Notes: generated by a model from the letters alone, not told the origin. A stretch of 64,000 bases of DNA from DASUPK01 sp963736305 (GCA_963736305.1 CAVTOD010000004.1:186001-250000); one strand, 5' to 3'; shown: positions 42,944-52,760, numbered from the stretch's first letter. Translations and numbers: made by a program.

Positions 42944-43090
42944 CTCTCGCTCTGTCTCGCGCGGGCGTAGAAGGGGCGACGCAATCTGATCCGCTCACGC
43001 CTCCTATGCGCGACGGATGAAAGTCAAGTCTTTCGCTGGCGCTGCCACCTCCAATTTGGGAGAGTTTCGGTGGGCGTCGATGACGACGAG

Positions 43091-44355
43091 CTAAAGCGCA
43101 GGATCTGGGGCCGAGTCCTGCCGCGCTGCTTCAGATGCGCGCCCCGGTGTCGCACCGGCGCCCTCTTTCTGCCCGCGCTGCCAGTCGGCGACCATCCGCT
43201 TGTAGGCCGCCTCGCCCTGGGCGGCCAGGGCGCGCTCGGCATCTCTCATCGCCGCGTTGGTCGACCAGGTGCCGCGCTTCACCTCGCCCTTGCCCTTCGG
43301 GTGGCCCGCCATCAGCTCCAGGCGGCGGAGCTTCTTCTGGGTCAGGCTCGGCTGGGCGTAGGCGTAGTCCTCACCGCGGGTGAGCAGGCACCAGAACAGG
43401 CAGGCCAGCTTGCGCGCGGCGGCGGTGATCGCGACCTGGTGGCCACGGCGGGCGCGGATCCGCTGATAGAAGGCGCGGATCGGGCCCGGGTTTCTGATCG
43501 TCGACCACGAGGCCTCGACCAGCGCGTGGCGGGCCGAGGCGGAGCCCTGCTTGGAGATCCGCCCGCGGGCGGTGGGGCTGGCGCCCGACTGGCGCACCTT
43601 CGGGTCGAGCCCGAGGTAGGCAACGAGCTTGCGGCGGTCGGGAAAGCGCCCGATCTCACCGATCGCCGCCATGAAGCTGGCGGCGGTGATCACGTTGACG
43701 CCCGGCACCGTCATCAACCGGCGGATCTCGGCCGCGCCAAGCGCCTCGGCGGCGATCACCCGCTCAAGGCCGGCGATCTCGGAGTCGCAGAAATCGATCT
43801 GGCGAAGGCACCGTCGACGGTCTCGCGCTCGCAGATCGGCAGCTCCACCGCCTCGAGCCAGCGGCGCCCCTTGAGGCCAAACAGATCGGAGACCTTCGGG
43901 GCCTCGATCAGCCTGCGCATCAGCGCCCCGTGGATCTCGTTCTTGGCCTTGGTCCTCACCCGGACCAGCTGGGAGCGGCGGCCGAGGCGCCGGCGCATCG
44001 CGCGGGTGGCCTCGTCGGGCACCCAGACGGAGTCGAGCGTGCCCGTGGCCAGCAGCTTCGCCAGCGTCCGGGCGTCGAGGCGGTCGGTCTTCGCCCTCGC
44101 CCCCCGGATCCCGGTGTCAGATGGGGAGGCGACCACCACCCGGGCGACGTGGGGCCGGATGATCCGCGCCACCTCCCAGGCGTTGCCCGAGACCTCCAGG
44201 GCAACCTGGTCCTCGGCACCGAGGCTGCCGGCGAAGAGCTCCAGCTTCTCGGGGGCCATCGACAGCCGGCCGGTGGAGCGGACCTCACCGTCCTCGGCGA
44301 TCGCGACCTCGCAGAAGTCGCGGTGGATGTCGAGTCCGATCGATCTCATCGTCAT
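43091..44355 (-). mobile_element. IS110-family transposase gene, frameshifted
   Basis: About 421 residues in two frames. N-terminal DEDD (RuvC-like) catalytic part from ATG 44355: IGLDIHRDFCEVAIAEDG, ALEVSGNAWEVARII, TDRLDARTLAKLL. C-terminal transposase-20-type part: RLMTVPGVNVITAASFMAAIG and YLGLDPKVRQSG with RISKQGSA. The two parts join in the CTTCGCC stretch near 43803-43808, where one base is missing. GAGGAG precedes the start. IS110 elements usually lack inverted repeats, so I cannot set the ends. Confidence 0.85.
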
Positions 44356-44837
44356 CACTCTCCTCGTGTTGTGTTGGGGAGAGCAGGTGGACGAACGACA
44401 GCGACGGATTCGTGCTCGAAGCACAACCGGGCCGGTCGCAGGGGCGGCCAATGAAAAGCCGGGCTCTGGGCCCATCGCGCAAAGGCGGCCTGTCCAGCCT
44501 GCGTTCTCCAGAAGGCCCCTGTTCCGGTGACCCGACGCTAGGCCGGGAGTCGGACGTGGCCTTCGGGGGCAGTTTCATGCCCCGAAAGGGAGCAGCGCCG
44601 AGCCTACGCTGCTCCTCTTCATGCAAGGGGGCAGCGGATCGCCTTCCTAATCCGCTCTTTGTTCGCACCATTTCCGGTTCGCTGCAGCAAGGAGCGCGCC
44701 ACTCGCTACCGCCTTCTCGGAGAAGCGCGACCCGAACTGGCGCGGCCGTTAGCGGCTCGCGCCCGGTTGCAAATGGTCGAGCAGCTCGGCCTCATCCCCG
44801 TGCCTGCAGCGTGCAGCCCACTCGGATCGCCCCCGTA

Positions 44838-45048
44838 AGACGGGGCTTGTGACGCCGAGGCGCCGGCGACCGCATCGGCGCCGCCGTCGACGTGGATCAC
44901 CTCGCCGCTGATTGCCTCGGACCAGTCCGAGAGCCGGAAGCAGACGGAACGCGCGACAGGTGTCGGGTCGTCCGTGTCCCAGCCGAGCGGAGCGGCTTCC
45001 GGCCAGCCGGCGGCGAGCTCGCCGAACCCGTCGATCTCGCCCGCGCGG
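44838..45048 (-). pseudogene. C-terminal fragment of an enoyl-ACP reductase (FabI-like)
   Basis: The minus-strand frame reads IDGFGELAAGWPEAAPLGWD, then VARSVCFRLSDWSEAISGEV and IHVDGGADAV. This matches the end of FabI/InhA-type short-chain reductases (APLGW, LSDW, GEVI-VDGG). The N-terminal nucleotide-binding part is missing and the fragment abuts the acyl-CoA synthetase stop codon. Confidence 0.65.
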
Positions 45049-46629
45049 TTACGCGACCCGCTCGCGTTCAGCCTCTCGCAACTCGATCCGCCGGATCTTG
45101 CCGGTCAGGGTCTTGGGCAGCTCGTCAACGAACTCGATCCGGCGCGGATAGGCGTAGGCCGAGAGATGGCCTCGGACGAATCCCTTGATCTCCTCGGCCA
45201 GCTCCTCCGAAGGCTCCGATCCCTCGCCGAGCACGACGAACGCCTTGACGACATTGCCGCGGCGCTCATCGGGGGACGCCACGGCGGCAGCCTCCAGGAC
45301 GGCCGGGTGCTCGATGCAGGCCGACTCGACCTCGAAGGGCCCGATCCGGTACCCGGCCGAGATGATCACGTCGTCGGCGCGGCCCGAGTACCAGAAGTAG
45401 CCGTCCTCGTCGCGCTCGGCCGCGTCCTTAGTGTGGAACCACTCGCCACCGAACGTCTCCTCGGCGGCCTCGGGGTTGTTCCAGTATCCGAGGGGATAGT
45501 GGGGGTTGGAGCGGGCGCGCAGGCAGATCTCGCCGCGCTCGCCGGTCCCGACCGGGTTCTCGTCCTCGTCGAGGATCTGTACGTCCCATCCCGGCATCGG
45601 CTTGCCCATCGAGCCCTCCCGCACGTCCATGAAGGGGAAGTTCCCGCAGAGTGGATACGACTCGCTGAGACCGTAGAAGTCGAGGACCGTGACCCCGTAC
45701 TGGTCGCGGAACCAGCGGATCGCCTCGGGGTTGAGCGGCTCCCCCGCGGAGCAGACCCGGCGGAAGCGCTGCGGGTAGCGCTTGCCGGCGTCCTCGATCG
45801 ACATCATCGAACGGATCGCCGTCGGGGTGGCGAAGACGTTGGTGACACCGTGTCTGGAGAGCACCTCGAGCTGCTCGCGCGGATCGAAGCCTCCCTCGCG
45901 CTGATAGACGAACTGGACGGCGCCGTAGCGCCACGGCCCGATCAAGGGGCAGATGCCCGCCGCCCAGGCCCATTCGCCCATCCCGTGGAAGAGCTCGCCC
46001 TCCCGCACCTCGTGGCAATAGACGAACTCCTCGTGGCCGAGGATGTATCGGTGGGCGTGGAGGATGCCCTTGGCGAGCCCCGTGGTTCCCGACGTGTAGT
46101 AGATCTGAGCCGGGTCGTCGGCCGAGGTGTCGACGGTCTCGAAGCGATCGTCCTGCTCGGCGAGCAGCTTGGCGTCGAGCACGATCACCTCGTCGACCAG
46201 GGAACCCGGCATCCGGTCGGCGTTGGCCGCGTCGGTGACGATCACCCTCGGCTGCGAGTCCTTGATGCGGTGCTCGATTCCCTCGTCGCCGTAGAGGACT
46301 GACAGGGAGAGAAGGATCGCGCCGGCCTTCCAGGTGCCGAGGAACATCGCCGCGGTCTCCGGCGACGCGGGAGCGCAGACCGCCACCCGGTCCCCCCGCT
46401 CCACGCCGTGCGAGACGAGCAGGTTGGCGGCGCGGTTCGCCAGGGAGCGCTGCTCGGCCCAGCTCACCTCGCGCCGGTTGCCGCGGAAGTCCTCGAAGAC
46501 CATCGCGGTGCGATCGGCCGGCTGGCCGTCGCAGACGTCGGCCGCGATGTTGTATCGATCGGGCACTCGCCAGCGATGCGCCTCGCAGGCCTCCTCGTAG
46601 GTGAGGGATTCGGTCGCGCTCATGCTCAT
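45049..46629 (-). CDS. acyl-CoA synthetase, AMP-forming (medium-chain type)
   Basis: 526 residues. Activates a carboxylic acid as acyl-AMP and transfers it to CoA. ANL-superfamily motifs: IYYTSGTTGLAKG (P-loop A3), DFYGLSESYP (A5), YFWYSGRADDVIISAGYRIGP (A7-A8) and the acylation Lys in PKTLTGKIRR (A10). Close to ACSM-like enzymes rather than strict acetyl-CoA synthetase. ATG 46629 is chosen because GGAGGAG lies 8 nt upstream; the open frame continues to 47088 without homology. Confidence 0.92.
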   Translation of the reverse strand: MSMSATESLTYEEACEAHRWRVPDRYNIAADVCDGQPADRTAMVFEDFRGNRREVSWAEQRSLANRAANLLVSHGVERGDRVAVCAPASPETAAMFLGTWKAGAILLSLSVLYGDEGIEHRIKDSQPRVIVTDAANADRMPGSLVDEVIVLDAKLLAEQDDRFETVDTSADDPAQIYYTSGTTGLAKGILHAHRYILGHEEFVYCHEVREGELFHGMGEWAWAAGICPLIGPWRYGAVQFVYQREGGFDPREQLEVLSRHGVTNVFATPTAIRSMMSIEDAGKRYPQRFRRVCSAGEPLNPEAIRWFRDQYGVTVLDFYGLSESYPLCGNFPFMDVREGSMGKPMPGWDVQILDEDENPVGTGERGEICLRARSNPHYPLGYWNNPEAAEETFGGEWFHTKDAAERDEDGYFWYSGRADDVIISAGYRIGPFEVESACIEHPAVLEAAAVASPDERRGNVVKAFVVLGEGSEPSEELAEEIKGFVRGHLSAYAYPRRIEFVDELPKTLTGKIRRIELREAERERVA

Positions 46630-46823
46630 GGACTCTCCTCCGCGTTGCTCGAGGACATCATCCCCGTTTTGAACCGGCGCGGAACCCGAGGCCACGCTCT
46701 GGATTCCCTTCGGGAGTAGGCTGCCGGCCGATGAAGGCCGTGCTTCTGATCCACCGGCCGCCCGCCAGAGAATGACCCCAACGGCCAGGGGCCCCTTGTC
46801 CCGGCACGAGAAGGAGGAATGGG

Positions 46824-46913
46824 ATGAAGAAGGTCTTTGGACGCCCGTCGCCGGCGATGGGCGTTGCCATCGTCGCGCTGATCGTCGCGCTTGGCGGCAC
46901 TGCGATCGCATGA
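46824..46913 (+). pseudogene. orphan leader (signal peptide only) of a surface protein
   Basis: ATG 46824 with a good SD (AAGGAGG) encodes FGRPSPAMGVAIVALIVALG and GGTAIA, then a stop. This RPSPA...ALGGTA leader starts many Solirubrobacterales secreted proteins. Here the mature part is lost, probably by deletion. The wider gap 46630-47563 has no other gene I accept. Confidence 0.6.
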
Positions 46914-46944
46914 GCGGAGAAACCGGGGTAGCCATCGCTGTTCG

Positions 46945-46990
46945 CACCCTCGTCGCCGCGGGTGCCGGGTCACCCTCGTCGCCGCGGGTG
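46945..46990. repeat. short direct repeat
   Basis: Two identical 20-nt copies (46945-46964 and 46971-46990) containing CGTCGCCGCGGG, separated by CCGGGT. Only two units, so not a CRISPR. Possibly a deletion or slippage scar next to the orphan leader. Confidence 0.6.
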
Positions 46991-47482
46991 ACCCGGCCGC
47001 ACTCCCACAGCTGATCGCCGCGGGCCGGCAGTTCGGAGCTGGGCTCTACCAGCAGGTCGGCCAAGTCACGCCGCTGCCAATCGCGCACCAGCAGCCGCGA
47101 AAATGATCCGGATGCCTAGCCTAGGGCGGCGGTGGGTCCCGTTCGGACGGGGGCGGGCCGCGGTCTACGCACCGGGTGTGTCGGCGACCGACGTCGAGCT
47201 TTGCCGCGCTGCAGCGACGTGATGACTTCGTGACCCCCCCCCGGAGTAGGAGCTCTTCAGCGGTTGGAGCGGCAGCACCGACTCCCCTGCGTGCCCAGCC
47301 ACACCCCATTTCCATAGGGCTCACCCTGCCGCCCCTGCGTGTGGCGATTTCCAGCCGCTAAGACCGCCGTGAAGAGTTGCGCTCGCGGCCGCTCCCGCTT
47401 TCACGCGCGGAAAGCAGGTAGCGGGGCGTCGTGTTGGTCCGGTTGCGTACTGGCCCGTTCGCTCGCGAAGACGCTAGCTAGC

Positions 47483-48499
47483 TGTAGCTCCTAAGAACGT
47501 TGTTCATCCGGGCCTCCTTGGAGGCTGGGGGTGCTGACCACCCAGACCCAAGGAGATCACCGGATGAACATCCACGCTAACGCCAAGACCTGCCCGAATT
47601 CCCGCGAGCTGCTCACAAGGCGGGTGATCGAGGAAGGTTGGAGCTATGCCCGGGCCGCAGACGGCGCCGGGGTGAGCAAGAGAACCGTCGCCAAGTGAGT
47701 GGGCCGCCGCCGGCGAGGCGAGTCGATGACAGACCGCTCCTCGGCGCCCAGGCGGGTGCCCTCGAGAACTCCGGCCGATCGCATCGAGGCGATCGAGCGC
47801 CTGCGCCGCCTGCGGATGACCGCGGCGGAGATCGCGGAGATCCTTGGCATGGCGCTCTCGACCGTCTCGCTTTGGCTTCCCGGATCGGCCTCGGCAAGCG
47901 CTCGCGGCTTGAGCCGCCCGAGCCGCCCAACCGCTACGAGCGTTCCCGGCCCGGCGAGCTGATCCACGTCGACGTCAAGAAGCTCGGGCGCTTCGCGGTG
48001 GCCGGCAAGCGCGTCATTGGCGATCGCCACGCAAGCCGGGGCTACGGCTGGGAGTGCTGCCACGTCGCGATCGACGACGCCACCCGGCTCGCCTACGTCG
48101 AGGCCTTCCCGACGAGAAGGGGCAGACCGCTGCGGGCTTCCTGCGCCGAGCGGTTGCCTGGTTCGCGGAACGCGGCGTCTCGGTCAAGCGGGTGATGACC
48201 GACAACGGCTCGCCTTACGTCTCGACGATCCACGCCGCCACCTGCCGGGAGCTCCGCCTGCGGCACCTTCGCACTCGTCCCTACCGACCCCAGACCAACG
48301 GCAAGGCCGAGCGCTTCATCCAGACGATGTTGCGTGAGTGGGCTTATGGGAGGTTGTTCAGCTCCTCCCAGGAGCGCAGAGAGACTCTGCCTTTCTGGCT
48401 CGACCACTACAACTACCGCAGACGACACGGCTCCCTCGGCCACCGGCCGCCCGGATCTCGGCTCGCTGAGCTCCAGGAACAACCTGGTTAGGAACTACA
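47483..48499 (+). mobile_element. IS481-type insertion sequence with flanking GCTAGC
   Basis: 1017 bp. Inverted ends of 23 nt with four mismatches (TGTAGCTCCTAAG... and TGTAGTTCCTAAC...). GCTAGC lies on both sides (47477-47482 and 48500-48505), consistent with a 6-bp target duplication. A solo left end follows directly at 48506. Confidence 0.8.
47564..48491 (+). pseudogene. IS481-type DDE transposase, interrupted three times
   Basis: N-terminal helix-turn-helix (SRELLTRRVIEEGWSYARAA) from ATG 47564 with an SD; an in-frame TGA replaces the expected Trp after VAK; the frame changes near 47878 (to KRSRLEPPEPPNRYER and LIHVDVKKLGRF) and again near 48115 (to TAAGFLRRAVAWFAERGVSV, MTDNGSPY, RPYRPQTNGKAERFIQ). 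The DDE residues are thus spread over two frames. Inactive as read. Confidence 0.85.
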
Positions 48500-48505
48500 G
48501 CTAGC

Positions 48506-48524
48506 TGTAGCTCCTAAGAACGTT
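48506..48524. repeat. solo IS481 left end
   Basis: TGTAGCTCCTAAGAACGTT, identical to the first 19 nt of the IS481-type element at 47483, but facing unrelated DNA. Remnant of an earlier or tandem copy. Confidence 0.7.
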
Positions 48525-48650
48525 CGTCTGTGAGCCGCGATGACCTGAGTCTCGGGCCTCCTCAGACAACCCCGACGCAGCGCCGATGAAACTCTCTCTG
48601 TATCTAGGTCTACCCACGCAAGACTGCGGTACTCACCTACGCTCTCCGCA

Positions 48651-49580
48651 ATGCCACCTCATGACCCCGCCACATTCGTTCGTGGCGCGGCAAGGCCCCC
48701 GAGGAGTCCGACGCTGATGCTCGTCGTGCTCGGCGCCGTGGTCGTAACGGCCGCCGTTCTCCTCTTCGACTGGAACGCGTCGCCGGCGAGCGAGGAGTTT
48801 GTGAAGGACATACGGTTCCTGATCTGGGCGGTGCTCCTCTGCACCCAGAGCGCCCTGTGGGCCATTCTGGCACTACCCCTCTGGACCTCGCTCCATCGCC
48901 TCTATTCCGATTACGGCGCCAGCCGAGGTCTGGTGCGTCAGATCGCACTGTCGACCGCCGTGATCGTCGTGCTCGGGGTCGGCTTCGTGTTCTTCTACTC
49001 CCCGGCGGTACCGGACTATCCCTTGGCCCACCACCGCGCCAAGCTGCTTATTCTCACTGCCGTCGGTTTCGGGGTGACGCTGCTTGCCCTCATCGGTATG
49101 TGGCTGGTAGAGGCAGCGTCCGTACGACTCGCGTCTGGCCGGGGGGAGAACGCACTCCCGGAGTATTTGCGCCTGCGGGGCGATCTGCGCTACTTCTTGA
49201 CAGCCGCGGCCGTGATCATCGGGGCGGCCACGTTGAGCACTGGAGCCCTTCGCAGCGCGATCCTCGCGAACGTGCACGGCGCTAGCTTTCCACCCGAATA
49301 CGTTCTCTACTACGGAGCTTACTTCTCGCTGTTGTTGGCGCTTGCCTACGCCCCTGCCTATTTCACCTTCCGTCAGGTGGGCCGCGATCTAGAGAACGCG
49401 CTTCTGCCTCTCCCCAAGGGTAGTCCCAACGCATGGTCAGACTGGTACGCGAACAGGAAGGCGTTGGAAGGATTACTGGAACTGGATGTCGCAACGAGCA
49501 AAGGGCTCCAGACTGGGCTTGCCATCGCGGCGCCCTTCATTGGGAGCGCGATCGGCCTCCTCCTCGGCACAAGCGCCTGA
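48651..49580 (+). CDS. polytopic membrane protein of unknown function
   Basis: 309 residues with about six membrane helices (for example LMLVVLGAVVVTAAVLLFDW, IRFLIWAVLLCTQSALWAIL, STAVIVVLGVGFVFFYSPAV, LLILTAVGFGVTLLALIGMW, FLTAAAVIIGAATLSTGALR). Loops contain AHHRAKLL and a cytoplasmic PKGSPNAWSDWYANRKALEGLLEL before a final hydrophobic segment that may insert. No recognised family. Orphan gene in an element-rich region; GTG/ATG choices are limited, ATG 48651 used. Confidence 0.65.
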   Translation: MPPHDPATFVRGAARPPRSPTLMLVVLGAVVVTAAVLLFDWNASPASEEFVKDIRFLIWAVLLCTQSALWAILALPLWTSLHRLYSDYGASRGLVRQIALSTAVIVVLGVGFVFFYSPAVPDYPLAHHRAKLLILTAVGFGVTLLALIGMWLVEAASVRLASGRGENALPEYLRLRGDLRYFLTAAAVIIGAATLSTGALRSAILANVHGASFPPEYVLYYGAYFSLLLALAYAPAYFTFRQVGRDLENALLPLPKGSPNAWSDWYANRKALEGLLELDVATSKGLQTGLAIAAPFIGSAIGLLLGTSA

Positions 49581-49680
49581 GCAGCGGCCTTTCGGTTAGG
49601 AGCGGTCAGGTTGGGGAATCGATTTCCATCGCTGATGATCGGCTGTGGTTCATGCCGAGTGCAGCCGAACCGCAGTGCCC

Positions 49681-50219
49681 ATGCCTGACCCTGAGGGGCA
49701 AAAGAAGGGCTTCTGGACCTCGCTTCCTGGGATGCTTACCGCCCTCGCGGGTTTGCTCGGCGCAGGCGCTGCAATCATCGGCCTCTTGTCGTGCCCGGAG
49801 GATCAGGGGGAGGAGTCGGTGGTGATGGTTCATCCCATTCCGACTTGGTGCATCAGGCGGACCAGCTCCGCAGCCAGGCGAATGACCAGTTGCGACAGCT
49901 ACCGCCCGTTGACCCTTACGGTTCCAATTTGGCCCAGGTCGGACCGGCGGCAGCTCGCGACGAGCGGTCGCTGGCTGAAAGGCTGAGAGCAATAGACGCA
50001 CCGGAGGAAGACCAGCGAAAAGTCGCGCACCTGACCGGGCTGATGGATCAGCAAGCAAACGAGGCTGACGCCATGGTCGTCGCCTGGACGCAGCAAGACG
50101 CGACCAACTTCGAGTTGCATCGACAACAGGTCCTCAATCTGGATCCTGAAATCAATGGGGCGTCGCAGGCCCTCGGGGCGAGCTCATGCGCCCAATCCCC
50201 GTATGCCACCGGCATCTGA
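49681..50219 (+). pseudogene. membrane-anchored helical protein with one frameshift
   Basis: From ATG 49681 a basic start (PDPEGQKKGFWTSL) leads to one membrane helix (LTALAGLLGAGAAIIGLL). Near 49790 the frame moves, giving a Gly-rich linker and a helical outer domain (QADQLRSQANDQLRQLPPVD, ERLRAIDAPEEDQRKVAHLT, NLDPEINGASQAL) with two late Cys-containing stretches. About 179 residues if joined. Function unknown. Confidence 0.5.
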
Positions 50220-50453
50220 CCCTCCACGTACTCGCCGCTTCTACGGGCAAAGACGCGCCGGTATTGCCGGCAGCTCGCTGCGACGAGGCAGAATTGCCTT
50301 TCCCCTCCAAGGCGCCCGCGTCAGCTGCTCGGCTGTGTGAGACGGTGGCGAAACGGGTAGCTCGCGACGGCTGTGGCGTCACAGCTCGGATTACCCACTC
50401 CCAGTCGACCCAAAGTACTTCCTGGTCTAGCCGCTCAGGTGTGAGGTCGAGCC

Positions 50454-51671
50454 CTATCTCCAGGCATTGGTCAGAACGCGAACGGCGTTCCCGGAGCAGA
50501 TCTTCTCGGCGTCGGCCTCGCCGTAGCGCTGCCTCAACTCGGCCTGTAGGGCTGCCATTTGCCCGAGGTGGCCGAGTCCAGTCAGCGCTGGCTTGATCCA
50601 TCCATCGAGATCTGAGCCGATGCCCACGTGATCGAGCGACTTTGTGACTTCGTGAATGTGATCGATGTGGGTGCAGAGAGCCTCGACTGATGCCTTGAAG
50701 TTCGCCGTCTGCCTCTTCCGGAACGGGCCTCCACCGAGGATGTAGTGGGGGCAGAGGATGATCCCGATCAGGCCGCGGCGCTCAGCGACTCGGCGGATGG
50801 TCTGATCGGAGAGGTTGTACTCCCGTCGGCGCAGACGTCGGAATCGGCACGCCTCGTGCGTAGCCAGAACCGGTATCCCCTTCTTGGGGTCGCGGCGGTC
50901 CATCAGGTCGAGCGTGGCGGCGGTCGCTCGGGAGGACATGTGGGTGATATCGATCAAGATCCGGTGCTCGAGCATCGCGTCTGCCGCGATCATGCCGAGC
51001 TCGCTCAAGCCCTGCCGTGGCTGGCGGAAGATGAGCCGGTAGAGGGGGTCCGGAAGAAATGGGAGCGCCGGCGCGTTGGTCGCGACATCCCGCCAGAAGA
51101 GATGGGCCAGCGTGATGTAGGCCACGCCACGTGCCGCCAGCTGGCCGACCGCGTTGCGGATCTCCTCCTCGGTTCCGCCAAGGTGGTAGCCGCCCTCAAC
51201 GCAGTGGATCAGCACCTTCTGGTTCGCGGCGAGGACGGCTGTGAGCTCACCCCCCGACCGGGCGACGGCGACGCCCGGATCCGAGGCGACGCTGCCCTCG
51301 ACCAACTCGAGCTGCCCCAAGAGGGATGCGAGATATGCGCCATCGGGCGGGGCGCCGTAGCTCTTCGAGATGTCCATCTCGTCGAGCGGGTTGTGGAGCA
51401 CCGACAGCAGCACACCGACGTCGCCGTCTTTCATCAGCTCGATCGTGACCCCCGGTTCCCCGCTGGGCCCTTCGTAGTTGAACAAGCGCGACAGGAAGTT
51501 CACGAAACGCGCACGCCACAAAGCGTCGCGCCAGCGGAGCAAGGCTTGATGCGCTGTCCCTTCGTTCTCGGGAACGAGGTGCATCGGATAGTGGGCGTGC
51601 AAGTCGATCAGCATTGGCGTACCGGGATCCTCCCGCCAGGGCGATGCGAGCCAAGCTCTCAGACGAGCCAT
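50454..51671 (-). CDS. M19-family dipeptidase
   Basis: 405 residues of the renal-dipeptidase family, zinc enzymes that cleave dipeptides. Motifs: DLHAHYP near residue 25 (metal HxH), LIHCVEGG (bridging region), ILIDITHMSSR, VLATHEACR, HVGIGSDLDG (catalytic-site Asp) and GNAVRVL at the end. No signal peptide, unlike many secreted members. Single gene, divergent from nothing close; downstream of an NTF2-like gene on the same strand (119-nt gap). Confidence 0.9.
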   Translation of the reverse strand: MARLRAWLASPWREDPGTPMLIDLHAHYPMHLVPENEGTAHQALLRWRDALWRARFVNFLSRLFNYEGPSGEPGVTIELMKDGDVGVLLSVLHNPLDEMDISKSYGAPPDGAYLASLLGQLELVEGSVASDPGVAVARSGGELTAVLAANQKVLIHCVEGGYHLGGTEEEIRNAVGQLAARGVAYITLAHLFWRDVATNAPALPFLPDPLYRLIFRQPRQGLSELGMIAADAMLEHRILIDITHMSSRATAATLDLMDRRDPKKGIPVLATHEACRFRRLRRREYNLSDQTIRRVAERRGLIGIILCPHYILGGGPFRKRQTANFKASVEALCTHIDHIHEVTKSLDHVGIGSDLDGWIKPALTGLGHLGQMAALQAELRQRYGEADAEKICSGNAVRVLTNAWR

Positions 51672-51790
51672 GACAAGTCAACTGGGGCCCCAAGCCCGCC
51701 CTCTCCCGAAGCTCCGTCGGCTCCGATAGCGATCGACTCAACCGACTTCGGTCACCTGGTGCCGATGCTCAAGATCGCGCGAAGAGAGTG

Positions 51791-52351
51791 CTACTCGAAC
51801 AACCCGGCGGATTTGAGTGCCTCCTGCCGGTCGGCGGTTATCGCGATGCGCCTGATCTTGTCGTCCTCGACAGTGACGACGGCGTAAGCCGTCAGGCTCA
51901 GCTCGAGCCCGCTGCGGCGACCCTGCCCAACGGTCGCGGTTACGCATACGAACCGGCCTCGTCCTGCCCGGATGAATTCGCATGGCTCCAAGTGGAAGTC
52001 CCCGAAGGAATCCCAGAGATTGATCGTCCATTGCAGGGCTCCTGGGTGCCCTTCATGCCAACTCGCACCTGGAATGCCAGGATAGTCTTGGAGCTCGACG
52101 TCCTCGTGCAGGTACCGAAACGGCTTGGCCTCAAACGGGTCATCGAGCGGGCTCTTTCCGAGACCGTTGAACGCGTCGCACAGGTCGTGGAAGAGCCGAA
52201 GATCCTCTTCCTCCAGCGCATAGAGCTCGGGCGCTCTCAAAGCGACCTCAAGGGAGGCCAAAGAGTCTGGTTCCTGCCGGAGCCTGGAAACAACGCTAGC
52301 GGCTGGATCCTCCTGGTTTCGCTCGAGCACCTGCGCCGTGCCGTAGGACAT
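51791..52351 (-). CDS. NTF2/SnoaL-like protein
   Basis: 186 residues. The N-terminal third is variable; from about residue 55 the cone-shaped NTF2-like pattern appears (DLCDAFNGLGKSPLDDPF, EDVELQDYPGIPGASWHEG, RGRFVCVTATVGQGRRSGL, LSLTAYAVVTVEDDKIRRIA). Probably a small-molecule-binding protein or enzyme of unknown substrate. The start region shares the VVSRLRQEP style seen in the 54441 gene start (VTRVRQEP), perhaps a common N-terminal module. Confidence 0.7.
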   Translation of the reverse strand: MSYGTAQVLERNQEDPAASVVSRLRQEPDSLASLEVALRAPELYALEEEDLRLFHDLCDAFNGLGKSPLDDPFEAKPFRYLHEDVELQDYPGIPGASWHEGHPGALQWTINLWDSFGDFHLEPCEFIRAGRGRFVCVTATVGQGRRSGLELSLTAYAVVTVEDDKIRRIAITADRQEALKSAGLFE

Positions 52352-52496
52352 GATCGTCTCCTCTGCTCAACCGCTCCTCAGCGTCTTCTCCAACTCGTCC
52401 ATCGTCCCTCACTGCCACGGGACGGTGTGTGACCGAAGGCACGAACTGTGTGTGGCGTAGGTCACGATCGTCTGGCCCGGAGGGGCCGAATCCGCG

Positions 52497-52760
52497 CGAT
52501 GAAGAAACGAACTGCTCAAAGATGCCGGCGAGAGCCGCCCGAATGGAATCGATCTCCCCTTCGGCCTCGCCAGCGATCACGCGACGCAGCTCGCTGAGGC
52601 GCTCGAACGTCGCCTGCTCGACGTCGCTCAGCTCCGCCCAGCTCTCAACTGCCGCTTCTTGTTCGCGCAGTCGCTCGGCCTCGGCTGCAGAGCCCTCGAG
52701 CTCTGCCGTAGCAACCGTACGGTAGACCCAGCGCCGCGCCAGCGGTGGGCCCCCAGTTCG
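52497..52760 (-). pseudogene. C-terminal remnant of a large serine recombinase
   Basis: A minus-strand frame without start codon reads TGGPPLARRWVYRTVATAEL, EAERLREQEAAVESWAELSD and ELRRVIAGEAEGEIDSIRAA LAGIFEQFV in sequence. This is the coiled-coil and C-terminal pattern of actinobacterial large serine recombinases. Catalytic domain and zinc ribbon are absent. It marks a past integration next to the TIR island. Confidence 0.5.

Noticed and set aside
44974..46302. Long plus-strand ORF opposite the acyl-CoA synthetase
   Set aside because: Shadow frame; all ANL motifs are on the minus strand.
46945..46990. Possible CRISPR or tandem array
   Set aside because: Only two 20-nt units with a 6-nt spacer; no cas genes and no further repeats.
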